64,000 bases of DNA from Parietaria judaica (lineage: Eukaryota > Streptophyta > Magnoliopsida > Rosales > Urticaceae). The stretch lies in the NCBI GenBank assembly GCA_954871525.1, contig OX940860.1, forward strand, positions 57,152,724-57,216,723, given 5' to 3'. Each line of letters opens with the position of its first letter. Position 1 is the first letter of the stretch. A model generated the notes under the pieces. The model did no database searches. It saw only the letters and a program-made list of their open reading frames with translations, and was not told the origin of the DNA. This document shows positions 1-10,566 of the stretch, in pieces. A program made the position numbers and the translations under genes.

Positions 1-1600
1 CCACTTCTTGAACCCCAGCTCGCGTACGAGCGAGATATTGTGATGCCAGAAAACGCAATCGTGGATGTCACCAGGGTCTACGATCGTTTGTTTCCTCACG
101 AGGACGTGACACATCTCGCAGAAGAGGTTAGATCTCAAATTAATTGTGTAACTTTATTTCTTGTGATTTAATAAAACATAACTTACTTTCTTGAATCGTA
201 GTGCGTGCGATTCCGTGACGCTATAGGTCCGTTGCGCGAGCGGTCATGTGTGGCAGCACGGACGAGTCTTGCACCCGGTAAGAAAGATTACATTGATTGT
301 AATCCATTAAGCATGCTAAGTTTTAAAAATTAATCTAACTACACCCTGCTTTCCTTATTTATTTACAGCTGAGTGGTGGAACATATTCGGGGGTGTATGC
401 CCCACGTTGCAGAAGCTAGCAGTAAGGATTTTGTCGCAGACCGCGTCCGCTTCAGCGTGCGAGAGGAACTGGAGCACTTTTGCCTTGATCCACACCAAGC
501 TCCGCAATCGTATGGCATACGCAACACTGGAGAAGCTAGTATTATGCAACTACAATCAGAAGCTAGCGCTGCGGGACATAAAGGCGCAGTACGACCAGGT
601 GGACAAAGCCGATCCTTATGAGTACCTCACCCGGTCTTTGGCGATGGCTTCTGCCGGTTGTGACTTCGAGGACGCAATTGTAGAGTGGATCCGACCAGTC
701 CACCTCAATGACGAAGAAGGCAACCCAGACCCAGATATCGCTGAGGAGGCTCGATCATTCGGAGTTGTGATCAGCCGAGTCCTTGGTGAGCAAAAACTCG
801 GTCCTACCACCGACCCCCCGGGAGTTTATGGAGGAGTTGACTGCGGCTCAAGCGGTCCTGGCCCCAGTGCCAGTCAGCATCGTACTCACGCGGCTTCTAC
901 TCACCTTACTTCCCCTTCCCATAGCTCTTCGCATGGTGGATGGGGTGGTGGAGGAGGTGGCACCCAGGGAGAATGGGGTGGTGGAGGAGGTGGCGGCCAC
1001 GGAGGGTGGGGAGCATCTACATATGGAGGGTCTGATACAGGTGATTACCGTTTTCCTTTGAATGTACCGTTTATTTGAATTTTGTTGATTGCATTGCATG
1101 TATATTTGAATGTCAACTAATATGATTACAAAACAGGTGATAGGTATCGCTCCGACCCGAACTACAACATCGACCCCCCAAACATGGGATACATTCCCGA
1201 TCGACAGTATGGCGACCAGCAGTCTCCTGATCCTCCTCAGCAACAAGACGATGCATCTTCTGCTGTCGGATTCTACTTTGGAAGTGGCTATCTCTCTCAG
1301 AGTTCGATCCCCGTCGATGATGTCTCTGGGTGGTTAGATACGATGTCAATGGGAACTTCGGTGAGCACTCAGTTTGCAACTCCGCACTCTGTGTTCGAGA
1401 ACGGTGTCTGGGCGCATCCGTTGTATCCAAATCGTGCAGGCATCTTCACGGAGCAACACGTATATGATTACCACGTGAGTTACTTCCGTACGCATTTCGA
1501 AGCACATGGCCTGTTTTGGAACACATATCTGAACATGCATATGGAAGCAAGAGGTGCCACCGGTGTTATGGAAGCCCACAGGAGATCGTCGTTTTTCTGA
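1..1600 (+). CDS. hAT transposase, C-terminal part, spliced (partial)
   Basis: I recognise the C-terminal dimerisation region of plant hAT transposases: AEWWNIFGG, then LAVRILSQTASASACERNWS, then FALIHTKLRNRMAY. Four exons join in one frame with GT-AG introns: 1-126, 202-277, 369-1040 and 1137-1600 (TGA at 1598). The tail after the dimerisation domain is a glycine-rich stretch followed by a tyrosine/aspartate-rich segment, common in this plant subgroup. One oddity: the HFLNP motif usual in this family reads at bases 2-16 in a different frame from the rest of exon 1, so there is probably a one-base loss in the C run near base 15. The gene would make the enzyme that moves hAT elements with 8-bp target duplications. 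Whether it is active cannot be judged because the N-terminal half and most catalytic residues are outside the window. Confidence 0.75.
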
Positions 1601-1784
1601 GGTCCGAGAAGTCGGTTTGAGTTTGAGTATTATCTACAATTCTACCTATTACCTATCTATTATGTGTATGAGTTGTTGGACTATGTGTTTGATACATTTG
1701 TGAGACTATGTTTTATTGGTGTTATAGGACTATGTGTGTATGACTTTATCTTCATATGTTTGTATGATATTATAAAAATAGTTA

Positions 1785-1963
1785 GTAAGTTTTCCGTCGA
1801 TAAGTATCGAAAAGTGTCGATAATCCGTCGATAATCCTCGATAAGTATCGGTAATCGGTAAGCTACAGTATTATTAGTTTTCCGTCGATAATCCGGTTAT
1901 CCGTCGATTAATCCGTCGATAACGGCAAGCGATTTATCGGTTATCTCGATAAGTTGAACCTTG
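1785..1963 (+). repeat. hAT subterminal repeats and right terminal repeat
   Basis: Short degenerate repeats of TCCGTCGATAA and GATAAGTATCG are packed into about 160 bp between the transposase stop region and the terminus. In hAT elements such subterminal repeats are usually transposase binding sites. The outermost 17 bases (1947-1963) form the terminal repeat. Confidence 0.6.
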
Positions 1964-1971
1964 ATTCTAGT

Positions 1972-2736
1972 AATACCGATATATTATATTAATTTTTTTT
2001 AAATAAATATTAAGTACAATCTTTCTTTAACAATGGCAGTAACACGTAATTGCATTAAGAAATTTCTATCACTAAAAAATATGAATTAATATTAGTACTA
2101 TCTTCTATAATTATGTAATTATGTATTAGTTTATTAATCTATAATTAATTTTATACTATAATTTGTCATGATAGTGCCGAAAAGCAAACTGCCATTAAAT
2201 CATTATTAAGAATAATTTTAAAATTAATACATCTTACATTTTCAATTAAAATCAAATAATAGATAATTAATTTTTGAAATATAGCGTATAAACTATAAAC
2301 TATTTTACAAACTATATTTTTAGTAGCCGCGAAATTGGAGATGTTTGTACTTGCAAAATTGCACAAGCGTAGCAACAACAAAATTTATTTGTATAATGCT
2401 TTTTTAGGCCCAATAAGGCTTGAACTTTGTATCTCGAGCCCAAATTGTATTTTCAGATATGCCCAATTCTTTAGAAGCAAACAAGCGGAGCAAATAATTT
2501 CTTTAATTAGGACAAAAATATCTTGGAATTAAATCCACGTGTCTTAGATTAAATATAGTACTTTTCCATGATCTAGGTTTTTTGTAACATCTTTAAGATC
2601 AATAACTTCACTAATATAATAAAATTCTTTGATCTAAAATAATATTAATTTAGAGAAGTTTTATTGTTATCAGATTATGAAAAATGTAATTCTAGTAGAC
2701 AATTTTGAAGCACGGTGAGCCTTCGATACACTTAAA
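1972..2736. other. AT-rich intergenic DNA, nothing recognised
   Basis: No coding potential, RNA gene or element terminus was recognised here. The DNA is strongly AT-rich and reading frames are short. Confidence 0.6.
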
Positions 2737-2767
2737 GATAAGATGGACTTAAACTGTCCATCTTATC
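2737..2767. repeat. perfect 12-bp inverted repeat (hairpin)
   Basis: GATAAGATGGAC at 2737-2748 is the exact reverse complement of 2756-2767, with a 7-base loop. No element termini or gene are attached to it, so its role is unknown. Confidence 0.6.
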
Positions 2768-2869
2768 ATTACAAAATCCGGATATATTAGTTTGCATGTA
2801 ACACGAGCAAAGAATTCTAAAATTCAACATGAAAGAGCATTGTAAAACCAGATTAAACACGTAAACATG

Positions 2870-3005
2870 TTCTTCCATCCATTTATCAATGTTCAAAATA
2901 GTAGCCGATTAAGATCTTCCATCCATTCATCAATGTTGAAATTAATAAAACCGATTAAATAATAAACACCTTTCATCCATTCATTAATGTTCAAAATAGA
3001 AACCC
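2870..3005. repeat. three diverged tandem copies, about 45-56 bp
   Basis: The phrase TTCCATCCATT-ATCAATGTTC recurs near 2872, 2917 and 2972, each time followed by similar AT-rich sequence (AAAATAG, CCGATTAA). The repeats lie directly downstream of the 3' end of the GeBP-like gene. Confidence 0.55.
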
Positions 3006-3103
3006 AAAGGCAAAATGCAAGAAAGAGAGCTATAGTATACTGACCGTCACCACATGAAGAAAAAAAAAAATTCTACTTTCCAAAAAAGAGAGCTATGCAG
3101 ACC

Positions 3104-3880
3104 TTAAGCTTCCGCAGAGTTGAGAGCCTCGTGAACGAGGTTGACTTGTTCTCTTATCAAACACGTCCGCTTAGCGCAGAGCTCCGCCTCAGCCACGTGA
3201 ATCTCCGTCCACTTGGCGTCCAGCTCCGCCTTCTTCTTGCTGGAGACCAGCTGAAGGCCCTGCTTTAAAAGGTAGTCGGGCAAGGGCAAGCTTTCACCAG
3301 CCATGGCAGCAGCATGGCCACTGCAGTTTGCTTCATTCGCTGACTTCTCCATCGGCTTGACGAGGGAATTATCATTCCGGTTCGGCTCCTCCCAAATCTT
3401 CCTCGAGAGCTTGAACGCTCTCTTATCGTAGGGCTTTGACGGTTTATAATCCGCCTTCTTCTTACGGTTCTCGTACTTCTTCCTTAATCGACGCACCTTC
3501 TCGTAAAGCTGGAGCTTGGTGAACTCCATCCCAGGCAGCAACTTCTTCACGGGGTTGTAGAGTCCGTCCATGTCCGAAGAGGGCAGACGGCCGTTTTTCG
3601 CAACGTACTTGGCCATGCCTTTGAGGATCGCGAGCTCCGCGTCCTCGCTCCAAACTCTCTCGAACTGCTTCTTCCCACCACCCGATTTCTGCTCCACGAA
3701 GGCCACGCTTTTCTTCTTCGCAGGCTGGCTCGCCGTCGGGGTCTTGATGGGCGAGTCCGCGGATTCTGAATCGGAGCGGCTCGATTCGTGGTTGGAAGCC
3801 GAGACGGGGTGGCTTTCTTCTCCCGACTTGTCCTCCGCCGAAGGATTCTGCATGAGCGAACGGCGCTTGTGAGGAGCCAT
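3104..3880 (-). CDS. GeBP/STOREKEEPER-like DNA-binding protein (DUF573)
   Basis: Intronless gene for a 258-residue protein. Residues about 73-163 match the DUF573 domain of the plant GLABROUS1-enhancer-binding (GeBP) family: FERVWSEDAELAILKGMAKY, a conserved LPSSDMDGLY segment, a lysine/arginine-rich helix (KVRRLRKKYENRKKK) and a closing SKPYDKRAFKLSRKIW. In the family this central domain binds DNA in the nucleus. The N-terminus (1-70) is rich in serine, proline and charged residues and probably disordered; the C-terminal 60 residues look helical and leucine/alanine-rich, as in the family's C-terminal dimerisation region. An ATG 16 codons upstream is in frame, but MAPHKRR at 3880 is preferred because it gives a family-like start and leaves about 55 bp to the TATA box. 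No break is seen. The exact family member cannot be named. Confidence 0.85.
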   Translation of the reverse strand: MAPHKRRSLMQNPSAEDKSGEESHPVSASNHESSRSDSESADSPIKTPTASQPAKKKSVAFVEQKSGGGKKQFERVWSEDAELAILKGMAKYVAKNGRLPSSDMDGLYNPVKKLLPGMEFTKLQLYEKVRRLRKKYENRKKKADYKPSKPYDKRAFKLSRKIWEEPNRNDNSLVKPMEKSANEANCSGHAAAMAGESLPLPDYLLKQGLQLVSSKKKAELDAKWTEIHVAEAELCAKRTCLIREQVNLVHEALNSAEA

Positions 3881-3935
3881 GGGAGAGAGGTTGAAGATGA
3901 ATAGGCGAGGTATGCAGAATACGTGCATACTGCAT

Positions 3936-3945
3936 TATATATATA
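3936..3945 (-). promoter_or_regulatory. TATA box of the GeBP-like gene
   Basis: TATATATATA lies about 55 bp upstream of the chosen ATG on the minus strand. It is the only clear TATA motif close to the start, and it would put transcription start only 25-30 bp before the ATG. Confidence 0.5.
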
Positions 3946-3989
3946 GCATGAAGAAATCACGGCATGCCACAATAATATCAAGTTTCAAA

Positions 3990-4389
3990 AAGAGGTTATA
4001 TTTTCAAAGCACCCACAATTAATTAGTTTTAAAAAAAGTTTTAATATTTATTCTAAATACCTCATTTCATTATAAGAAATATTCAAATAAGCTATTGAAT
4101 TGATTCAGCACAGCACTAAATAGTAAATAGATAAATTTCTAATTGAAAATCATTATAAAATAAAAACATTGGTTGTTTTACTTTTACCGCGCTTGGTAAT
4201 GATGATTGTTGAGGGCGATTTGCACCACCCTCTTCAGTCACAAGAATAAACGAAGAATATAATAAAATGTAAACACGAATATTCTTGATTTATTATATTT
4301 CCGATGAGGACTCGGTTTTTCCCGTTTGATAGCTGGACAATTGAAGGAAAATGATAAAAATAGGATATGATTTGATGCCGCGCCTCGCC
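3990..4389. other. AT-rich spacer, nothing recognised
   Basis: Spacer between the GeBP-like promoter and the copia LTR. I see no gene or element terminus in it. Confidence 0.55.
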
Positions 4390-4955
4390 TGTTGGAAATC
4401 GGGGTTTGATTCCCGACTCCATTACCACGAAATATGCCTCCGAGCCGTCCCGGTAACATTTAAAAAATTATTTTAAAGCGGAAAAACTTGTTATCGTAAC
4501 GGCACGGATATCGGGTAATAACCATTTTAACAAGATCCGATAAATATTACATATTTAATATTCACAACACATTATTAATATCATAGTCGAAATATAAGAA
4601 ATAAATAGAAAGCGGTAAATGTTTGCATTTATTAACCCAATGCATAAGGCCGTACCTCAGTTGACGTTTCTGACTGCAGACTCTGAAGTTCGGCAGGGCT
4701 CTGCCGGTGCTGAGGGAAACACCCGTGATCTTCCGGGATATTCTCCTGGACTCCTCGTACCGAAGCGTGGGCTTCGCCGGCAGGACACCGTCGCAAAAAT
4801 TTAACTGAGGTTCTTTTGAAGCTTCCGGACAAATAGTCTCCTAAGCCGAACCAGAAAAGAGATCAGAGGCAGAAAACTCGCAGACCCTAGAGAGAGAGGG
4901 AGAGCTCGAGTTTTTGCTCAGGGAAAAGGTGTGTTGAATGTTGTAAATGAGATCC

Positions 4956-4965
4956 CTATTTATAG
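4956..4965 (-). promoter_or_regulatory. TATA box in the copia LTR
   Basis: CTATAAATAG on the minus strand, in the position expected between a long U3 and the R-U5 region of the LTR. Confidence 0.6.
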
Positions 4966-5039
4966 ACTTGGCCCGTAACCGAATTAGAGATTTTCACTCC
5001 AAAATTCGAATTTTATATATATTTAAATACTTTAATTAT

Positions 5040-5740
5040 TTCAATCCAATTGTTGAGATTTAATCTCATCTAGATCCAATGGTCATAATTAAACTTGTAT
5101 TTAATTAAATAAGAAAGACTTGATAAATACAAAAACCAATCTTATCCTCTTATTTAAATATAATTAGAATATATATATATATATATATTTAATTTCGAAT
5201 ATTATTATTAAATATAATTAATTATCCTAATCCAAAGGTTTAGATTTAATCTTATCTAAATCCAATGAATATAATTAATTAGGGATTTAATTAAATAAGA
5301 AAGACTTGGTAAATCAAAAAACCAATCTTATCTACTTATTTTAATTTCGAAATATATATATATATAATAATGATAATTTCGAAATTAATTATCTAGATCC
5401 AACGGCCTAGATTAATCTTAGACCGATCTAATGGATCAAATTAATTTGGGATAAAAATCAAATATTCTAAGACTTGGTAAAAAGCCTAATTCGATTTTAT
5501 CTATATCATTATCTTCGAAATATATATTATATATCTAATTAATTAATTTCCAATCCGACGGTAAAGATTAAATCTTAAACCGATCTAAAGGATATAATTA
5601 ATTAGGTCAAATTCGAAAACCCTAAGCTTGGTCACCAAGCTACTATTTTTCGAATTAGGGTTAGGTCAAAAATCAATGATCTTAATCCTACGGTTGATAT
5701 TAAATCATCTTCGATCTAAAGGATAAGATTGATTTTAGGG
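5040..5740. repeat. diverged tandem repeats within the copia LTR
   Basis: About five diverged units of 140-185 bp. Each contains a phrase like AGATTAATCTTA-CCGATCTAA-GGAT followed by AATTAATTAGG and AAGACTTGGT. They start near 5050, 5235, 5400, 5555 and 5690. The array lies in U3 and accounts for much of the unusual LTR length. Confidence 0.55.
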
Positions 5741-7353
5741 TTTTTACCAAAGTACCAAACTTTAGGTACTTATGCCGCAAATATTAAACCCTAGCTAGGT
5801 CAAACTCGTGTGGGCTAGATCATGCAGGCCCACATCGATTTACAATATATATATATATATATATATAATTAAATATATATATATTCTTATTAATATAAAT
5901 CCATTAATTATTAATTAATTATTAATAAGATATTAATAATTAAATCCAAATAATTAAATTATATTAATAATTCCTGATCTCAATATCACACATAAAAATG
6001 TCTTGGTGCCACACCATCATTTAAATTCGTGACATGTGATTTAATTTCATAGTTTATCGAACCGAGCACAAACTTAGAAAATCCATAAATCACAAACCGT
6101 AAGTCGAAATGACTTGGTTCAAAAAGCAAAGTTGCTTAGAATTTAATTTCCAACAACATGGTGCTGATAGAAAATCTAAATTCTAACTTTCTTTTATCAG
6201 TTAATTTCGTGTACCAAGATATGGTACTTTTGCCTCGCTGACGATAAAACTATCTGACGTCTGCCACAGACCTTTCAGTTTTATAAGTCTAGCCAAATGA
6301 TTAAACATTATCCAGAATGTATTTTAATCACGTACGTATCATCCGTTACGGAGCTATCTTGGGGACCATGGACCCGTATCACTTAACCTCCAACGAACTG
6401 CTAGTTGTTCGTCAAACCTCGAAGTGATTCCACTATAGACCCGAGGCTGCACTCTTTAGTGATACAGTATATATTATTCCCTTTATAACAGCAGGGTGTC
6501 CATTGATACAATCAAATTCGGGTTATTGATCTTTCACTTGATGATCCACACACGAGCAGGCGGTTTGTACCGTTATGCCCCTCATTGCATTTTCATCCTT
6601 GACTCAGTCAGTAATATTATGAGTGACCCACTTATGGTTTCGATTCATAAGTTGCGCACGGGTACCTCTCACTTCTCACCACCGACAATCAAGGGAATCA
6701 TCATCACTCTGAAGAGAGCTGTGTGATGCCCATGTCTATGACCAAGCTACCCTTACTGCTGACTATCATGTTCCCAGAATAATAGTGTTTGGAACAACGG
6801 TAATATATTGTGTTCTTTAACGGTTAAATCAAAGAACAATCAAGCCAGCAGCTCGAACTCAAGACCACTCAGGACTTAGATCGAATATCCATTTGATCAT
6901 CTACTAGTGACTCAACTCCAAGTTATCAGTGACGGTCTTATATGATAACTTCCGGAGTTTAAGTCAGGTCCAGTCTAGTACGAAGACACTTCATACTTAA
7001 TGCGCTTCTAGTGAGTGTGACACACAAAAAATCCAGAATAGGATTGTCACTTAGTCACATTAATGACCTTATACGATTAATGGGCTCCCACCCAGTTAAT
7101 CAGCTCACAGACATTTTAAGTTCATTTATTATGATTATTAATTCTTCCTCACATTGACTTTGCTGTGATAATAATAACATAATTGCATCCTTTATGAACT
7201 AAGGAAACAAACATTCTATTTTACTCTACCAGAAACTATAATAAGATTAACATAATAAGTATCATCTTTATTCAATGACATATCATAATCTTTTACAAAT
7301 GGATAAAATATCTTGTTTAAGGACACATATGTCCAACAATCTTCCACTTGTAC

Positions 7354-7920
7354 TTAAAGAAGATGACCCATGTCTTTCACGCCCATATTTTCCAGATGCC
7401 TCATGAATATTTTCTCTGGCAATGTCTTGGTAAATGGATCAGCCAGATTGTCTTCCGAAGCTATTTTCACAACCCGTACGTCGCCTCGACGTACTATCTC
7501 TCTAATGAGATGGTATTTTCTCTCTATATGTTTCGCCTTGTTATGGTCTCTTGGCTCTTTAGAGTTTGCAACCGCACCACTGTTGTCACAGTATAGTGTT
7601 TGTGGCCCATCTACATCTGGGACTACACCCAGTTCCATGTAGAAATTCTTTAGCCAAACTGATTCTTTGGCTGCTTCACAGGCAGCCACATATTCAGCTT
7701 CCATTGTGGAATCTGCGATACAGGATTGCTTTACGCTTCTCCAGAATATCGCTCCACCAGCAAGGGTGTCACTACTCCTGACGTCGACTTTCTCGCGTCC
7801 TTATCAGACATAAAGTCTGAATTAGTGTATCCAAGTGGATTCAGTTCTGACCCTGAAAACACTAACATATAGTCTCTCGTTCTCCGAAGATACTTGAGAA
7901 TGTTTTTCACTGCAGTTCTG
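7354..7920 (-). pseudogene. Ty1/copia polyprotein, RNase H end
   Basis: An open stretch of 116 codons (7704-7354) starts at MEAEYVAACEAAKESVWL and includes YCDNSGAVANS, AKHIERKYHLIRE and DNLADPFTKTL, all hallmarks of the copia RNase H domain that degrades the RNA strand during reverse transcription. Upstream on the same strand (7920-7705) the usual preceding segment is readable: NPLGYTNSDFMSDKDARK, then LAGGAIFWRSVKQSCIADST, with frame damage in between. Everything N-terminal of that is gone, so this is a dead remnant. The stop is followed within 16 bp by the LTR. Confidence 0.85.
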
Positions 7921-7922
7921 AC

Positions 7923-8518
7923 CCACGTGCGCTATCTTTGAAGATATATCGTTATCTTCGCGAGTCTTCTTTGGGCCTCAAGATTCTCCGCGTGCGCGTC
8001 TCTTCCTTGGGCGTGCGTGCTTGCTGTCTCCGCGTGGGTGACGCTCGCTGCCTCTGCGTGGGTGACGCTCGCTGCCTCTGCGTGGGTGACGCTCGCCAAG
8101 TCGCGTGCGAAGTCGCTGCCCAGACTGCCCGCGCGCGCGCTTGCTGCCCGTGCAGCGCGCGTACTCGCTGTGCGCATGGGCTGGCAGCCCATTCGCTTGG
8201 CCCACTCTTTGGCGCGTTATCCAACATTCCCTTGCGCCATCATCTAGCGTTCCCTTGATTTTTTTCTTTGCCGTGTGCACGCCTAGGCCTCTCCCGTGGC
8301 CCGGGTATCCGTCGCGCACCTATGGTGAGTTTCCATCCGTCAAGTCACCTGCGTAAGAATACTGCAAGATTGCTCGGCCCACCGAGACTTTTGCTTGGCA
8401 CACCAAGACTTCTTTGGGCGCGTTAAATCATCTGTCTAGCGCCCGGGAGGCTTGCCGGGCCTCCCGGCCGTACGCCCCTGCGCACGGGCCCCCTTAGCTA
8501 AACTAAGGGGGTGTGACA
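7923..8518 (-). repeat. gypsy A 3' LTR, truncated
   Basis: Starts TGTCACACCCCC on the minus strand beside a purine tract. Its first 30 bp contain an inverted repeat CCCCCTTAG/CTAAGGGGG (8489-8511). The GC-rich interior ends abruptly at the copia fragment. Confidence 0.7.
8032..8103. repeat. three 24-bp tandem repeats
   Basis: GCGTGGGTGACGCTCGCTGC plus CTCT is repeated three times head to tail with one or two mismatches, inside U3 of the gypsy A LTR. Confidence 0.75.
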
Positions 8519-9674
8519 AACTCTCCCCCACCGGCTTGAGTCGACGCCCTCGTCGACATAGAGTCTGAACACGTTTTCTCCTCGTTTCCTTGCTGCCCTC
8601 GAGTGACTTCGCCAACCCCTTCGGCATCTCTGTCGTCACTCTTTCTCCGTTGAACATAGAACGCATCCGCTCCATTCTTCCTCCGTGTGTTCCCCGCTCG
8701 CTGGTTTTCCTGAGACCCCCTAGTCCTGGATTTGGTTCGAACCATCTCGCGACCTGGAAGGGACCGTGATACTCCCGTACCTTGGTCTCTTGAAGTTTCT
8801 TGCCCGCTAGCATCTTCTTCATGTACGACGTCATCTTCAGCAACACCGCGTCGCCTACTTTAAATCTTGGACGCCGTTCCCGCTTGTCCCCTTTCCGCTT
8901 CGTCCATTTGTGCGATGCTCCTTGTAGCCTCCTTGCACTTGGGATAGTAGCCTCCCGCGGCTGTCGCTCGATCCCCTGATCGTAGCTTTTCTTCGGGGGA
9001 AGGTTCTTCGGCACTACGTCGTCCAGAGTCTTCACTACTTTGTCTGTCGCCGTGACATCCACCAAAGCAGTCACCCTTGATACTCCGCCTCCCGTCTTTG
9101 CTTGTGCCTCGGACCACACCTTCTTGTCCTTGTCTCCGATGAATATCCCTTGGATGAATTGGGGGTTTCGTTCGTCAAAGAACATTATTCCACCCAGATT
9201 TGGAAATACACCTGCTTTTGCCTGCAAGTAGAACTCGATCCCCAAAATAAGATCAAACTCGTCAATAGGAAATACCGTGAATCGGCATTCTTCTTCCCAC
9301 GCTCCCATGCGTACGAGTTCCTTGACCGCTCCTCCGGCCATTGTCGCCGCTGTGTTTACGGCCTTGATCTTGTTCGAGTCCTTTGTCACTGAGAGTCCAA
9401 GTTTGTCCACCAACCGTGGTGATACAAAGTTGTCCGTAGCTCCCGAATATGCCATTGCTAACACTGTCTTGTTCCCCAGCGTGACTTCCACAAACATAAG
9501 GCCCCTCCGCGGTGCCTTGACAGTGATGGCGTTCACCCGTTGTAGTGTGTTCATGCGCGGGGTATCTTCCTCGTCCGCGTCAGGGTCTACATCGTCGGCG
9601 ATGAGAACCGAAAGCTTCTTCCTCCTGGGAAAATCTTTGCCTTCGATGCTCCCTCGTCTCATATCTTTTCCCAC
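8436..9674 (-). pseudogene. gypsy A protease fused to pol C-terminus by deletion
   Basis: 412 open codons. Residues about 50-190 are a retropepsin-like domain: VEVTLGNKTVLAMAYSGATDNFVS, LVDKLGL, and DLILGIEF. The catalytic Asp-Ser-Gly triad reads Tyr-Ser-Gly here, so the protease should be inactive. At about residue 240 the pre-RT segment NLPPKKSYDQGIERQ passes straight into PSARRLQGASHKWTKRKGDK and FKVGDAVLLKM-YHGPFQVARWF, which normally follow integrase. More than 2 kb encoding reverse transcriptase, RNase H and integrase has therefore been lost in frame. The remaining C-terminus is arginine-rich and reads into the LTR region. Confidence 0.8.
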
Positions 9675-10531
9675 TTGGAAGATTTGGCTTTCATCCGTTG
9701 GTTCCCGTCGTGAACCTTCATTCCTCCCTTCGGATTCGGATTGGCGCCGTACTGAAAGTCGGAAAGTCCGTCGGCCGCAGCCATTGCTCCTTGCAAATCT
9801 CGGACGTTTTGCCGCCTAAGTTTTGTTTGCGCCCAATTTCGTAGCCCTGAAAGAAAATTGAACAGCTTGTCCTCCTCGGACATGTTTTTGATGTCGAGCA
9901 TTAGCGAACTAAACTCCATCACGTATTCTCGAACAGCTCCTGTTTGCCGCAAATTCCTTAGGCTCTCCCTGGCCAGCCATGCCGCGTTTAACGGTAGAAA
10001 TTGCGCCTTGATTTCTAACTTTAACTCCTCCCACGTGTTGATCTCAAGACTTGCCCCATCGGTTAGTCTCGTTCTCCACCATAACTTGGCGTCTCCGTCA
10101 AGATACATGCTGGTGATCATGACTTTGTCCTCTGGATCGACGTGTGCGGCTCTAAAATATTACTCCACGTCCCAAAGGAAATTCTCCAGTTCCTTTGCAT
10201 TCCGTGCACCCCCAAAGTGCTTTGGATCAGGGACTTTAAGCTTGGAGCCCCCGCCTTTAGTGTCGTCGTTTGTCGAGCTCCCCTGAACCTGTCTAAGAAG
10301 TCGAATATCAGATTCAAGATCAAGAGTTTTGTCAGAGAGTACCTTAGAAAGGTTATCGACGCGATCTTCAAGTTCCCTTTGCGTCTCCCTGAGTTGTTGC
10401 TTTAGCTCCGCATTCGCCTCCGCGAGCTCACTCAACTGTGGCATCAGAGATGGCCCATCTGGGACTGGCTCCCCCACCAGCTCCTCCACTGCCTTTAATT
10501 GTTGGTCTAGCAGTGCCACCGTCGTCACCAT
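9659..10531 (-). pseudogene. gypsy A gag
   Basis: Gag begins MVTTVALLDQQLKAVEELVG with a coiled-coil segment (LAEANAELKQQLRETQRELE), then the retrotrans_gag core: KVPDPKHFGGARNAKELENF, YLDGDAKLWW, TWEELKLEIKAQFLP and REYVMEFSSLMLDI. One in-frame TAA at about 10157 sits where CAA is expected (the family has VEQYF). The frame then shifts near 9670 relative to the protease frame. No zinc knuckle is visible before the shift. It lies directly downstream of the PBS, as expected. Confidence 0.8.
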
Positions 10532-10552
10532 CTTGACGCTAATGGATTTTTA

Positions 10553-10564
10553 GCTCTGATACCA
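10553..10564 (-). other. primer binding site, initiator tRNA-Met (gypsy A)
   Basis: TGGTATCAGAGC on the minus strand, two bases from the LTR end GTGACA. This is complementary to the 3' end of plant initiator tRNA-Met. Confidence 0.85.
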
Positions 10565-10566
10565 CT

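Larger units (their letters stand above)
1..1963 (+). mobile_element. hAT element, 3' part (5' end outside window)
   Basis: This is the right-hand part of a hAT DNA transposon. It holds the 3' half of a transposase gene, then a subterminal region rich in GTCGATAA/TATCG repeats, and ends in CGATAAGTTGAACCTTG at 1947-1963. That terminus aligns with the 17-bp terminal repeats of the elements at 14504-15544 and 19857-20833, and the motif CGGCAAGCGATTTATC (reverse of TATCGCTTGCCG) lies just inside it at about 1924-1939. The next 8 bases, ATTCTAGT, would be the right target duplication; the left end is outside the window so this cannot be checked. Confidence 0.72.
4390..7338 (-). repeat. copia 3' LTR, about 2.95 kb
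   Basis: Bounded by TG at 7338 (minus) and CA at 4390. It contains a TATA box (4956-4965), with U3 to the right and about 570 bp of R-U5 to the left. The left boundary rests only on the inverted TCCAACA terminus because there is no second LTR to compare. Confidence 0.6.
4390..7922 (-). mobile_element. Ty1/copia retrotransposon, 3' remnant
   Basis: In minus-strand order it reads: end of the pol gene (RNase H, 7920-7354), a purine tract (7353-7339), then a long LTR starting TGTTGGACATATGTG at 7338 and ending TTTCCAACA at 4390. LTR start and end are inverted (TGTTGGA/TCCAACA), as expected. gag, protease, integrase, reverse transcriptase and the 5' LTR are missing; the break at about 7922 meets gypsy element A. 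The long LTR and its start resemble the Angela group of copia elements, but that placement is tentative. Confidence 0.75.

Noticed and set aside
4380..4440. tRNA-like 3' half (GGTTTGATTCC box B, T-arm-like stem and CCATTACCA)
   Set aside because: No anticodon or D arm precedes it; the copia LTR terminus lies inside it, so the resemblance is judged accidental.
8032..8103. Short regular repeats as a possible CRISPR array
   Set aside because: The repeats are directly adjacent with no spacers, in plant LTR DNA; there is no CRISPR context anywhere in the window.
7938..8356. Several overlapping open frames in GC-rich DNA
   Set aside because: They are open on both strands because of GC-rich LTR sequence; no domain or codon bias favours any of them.
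9040..10553. Plus-strand frames opposite gypsy A gag and protease
   Set aside because: Antisense shadows of the recognisable minus-strand domains.
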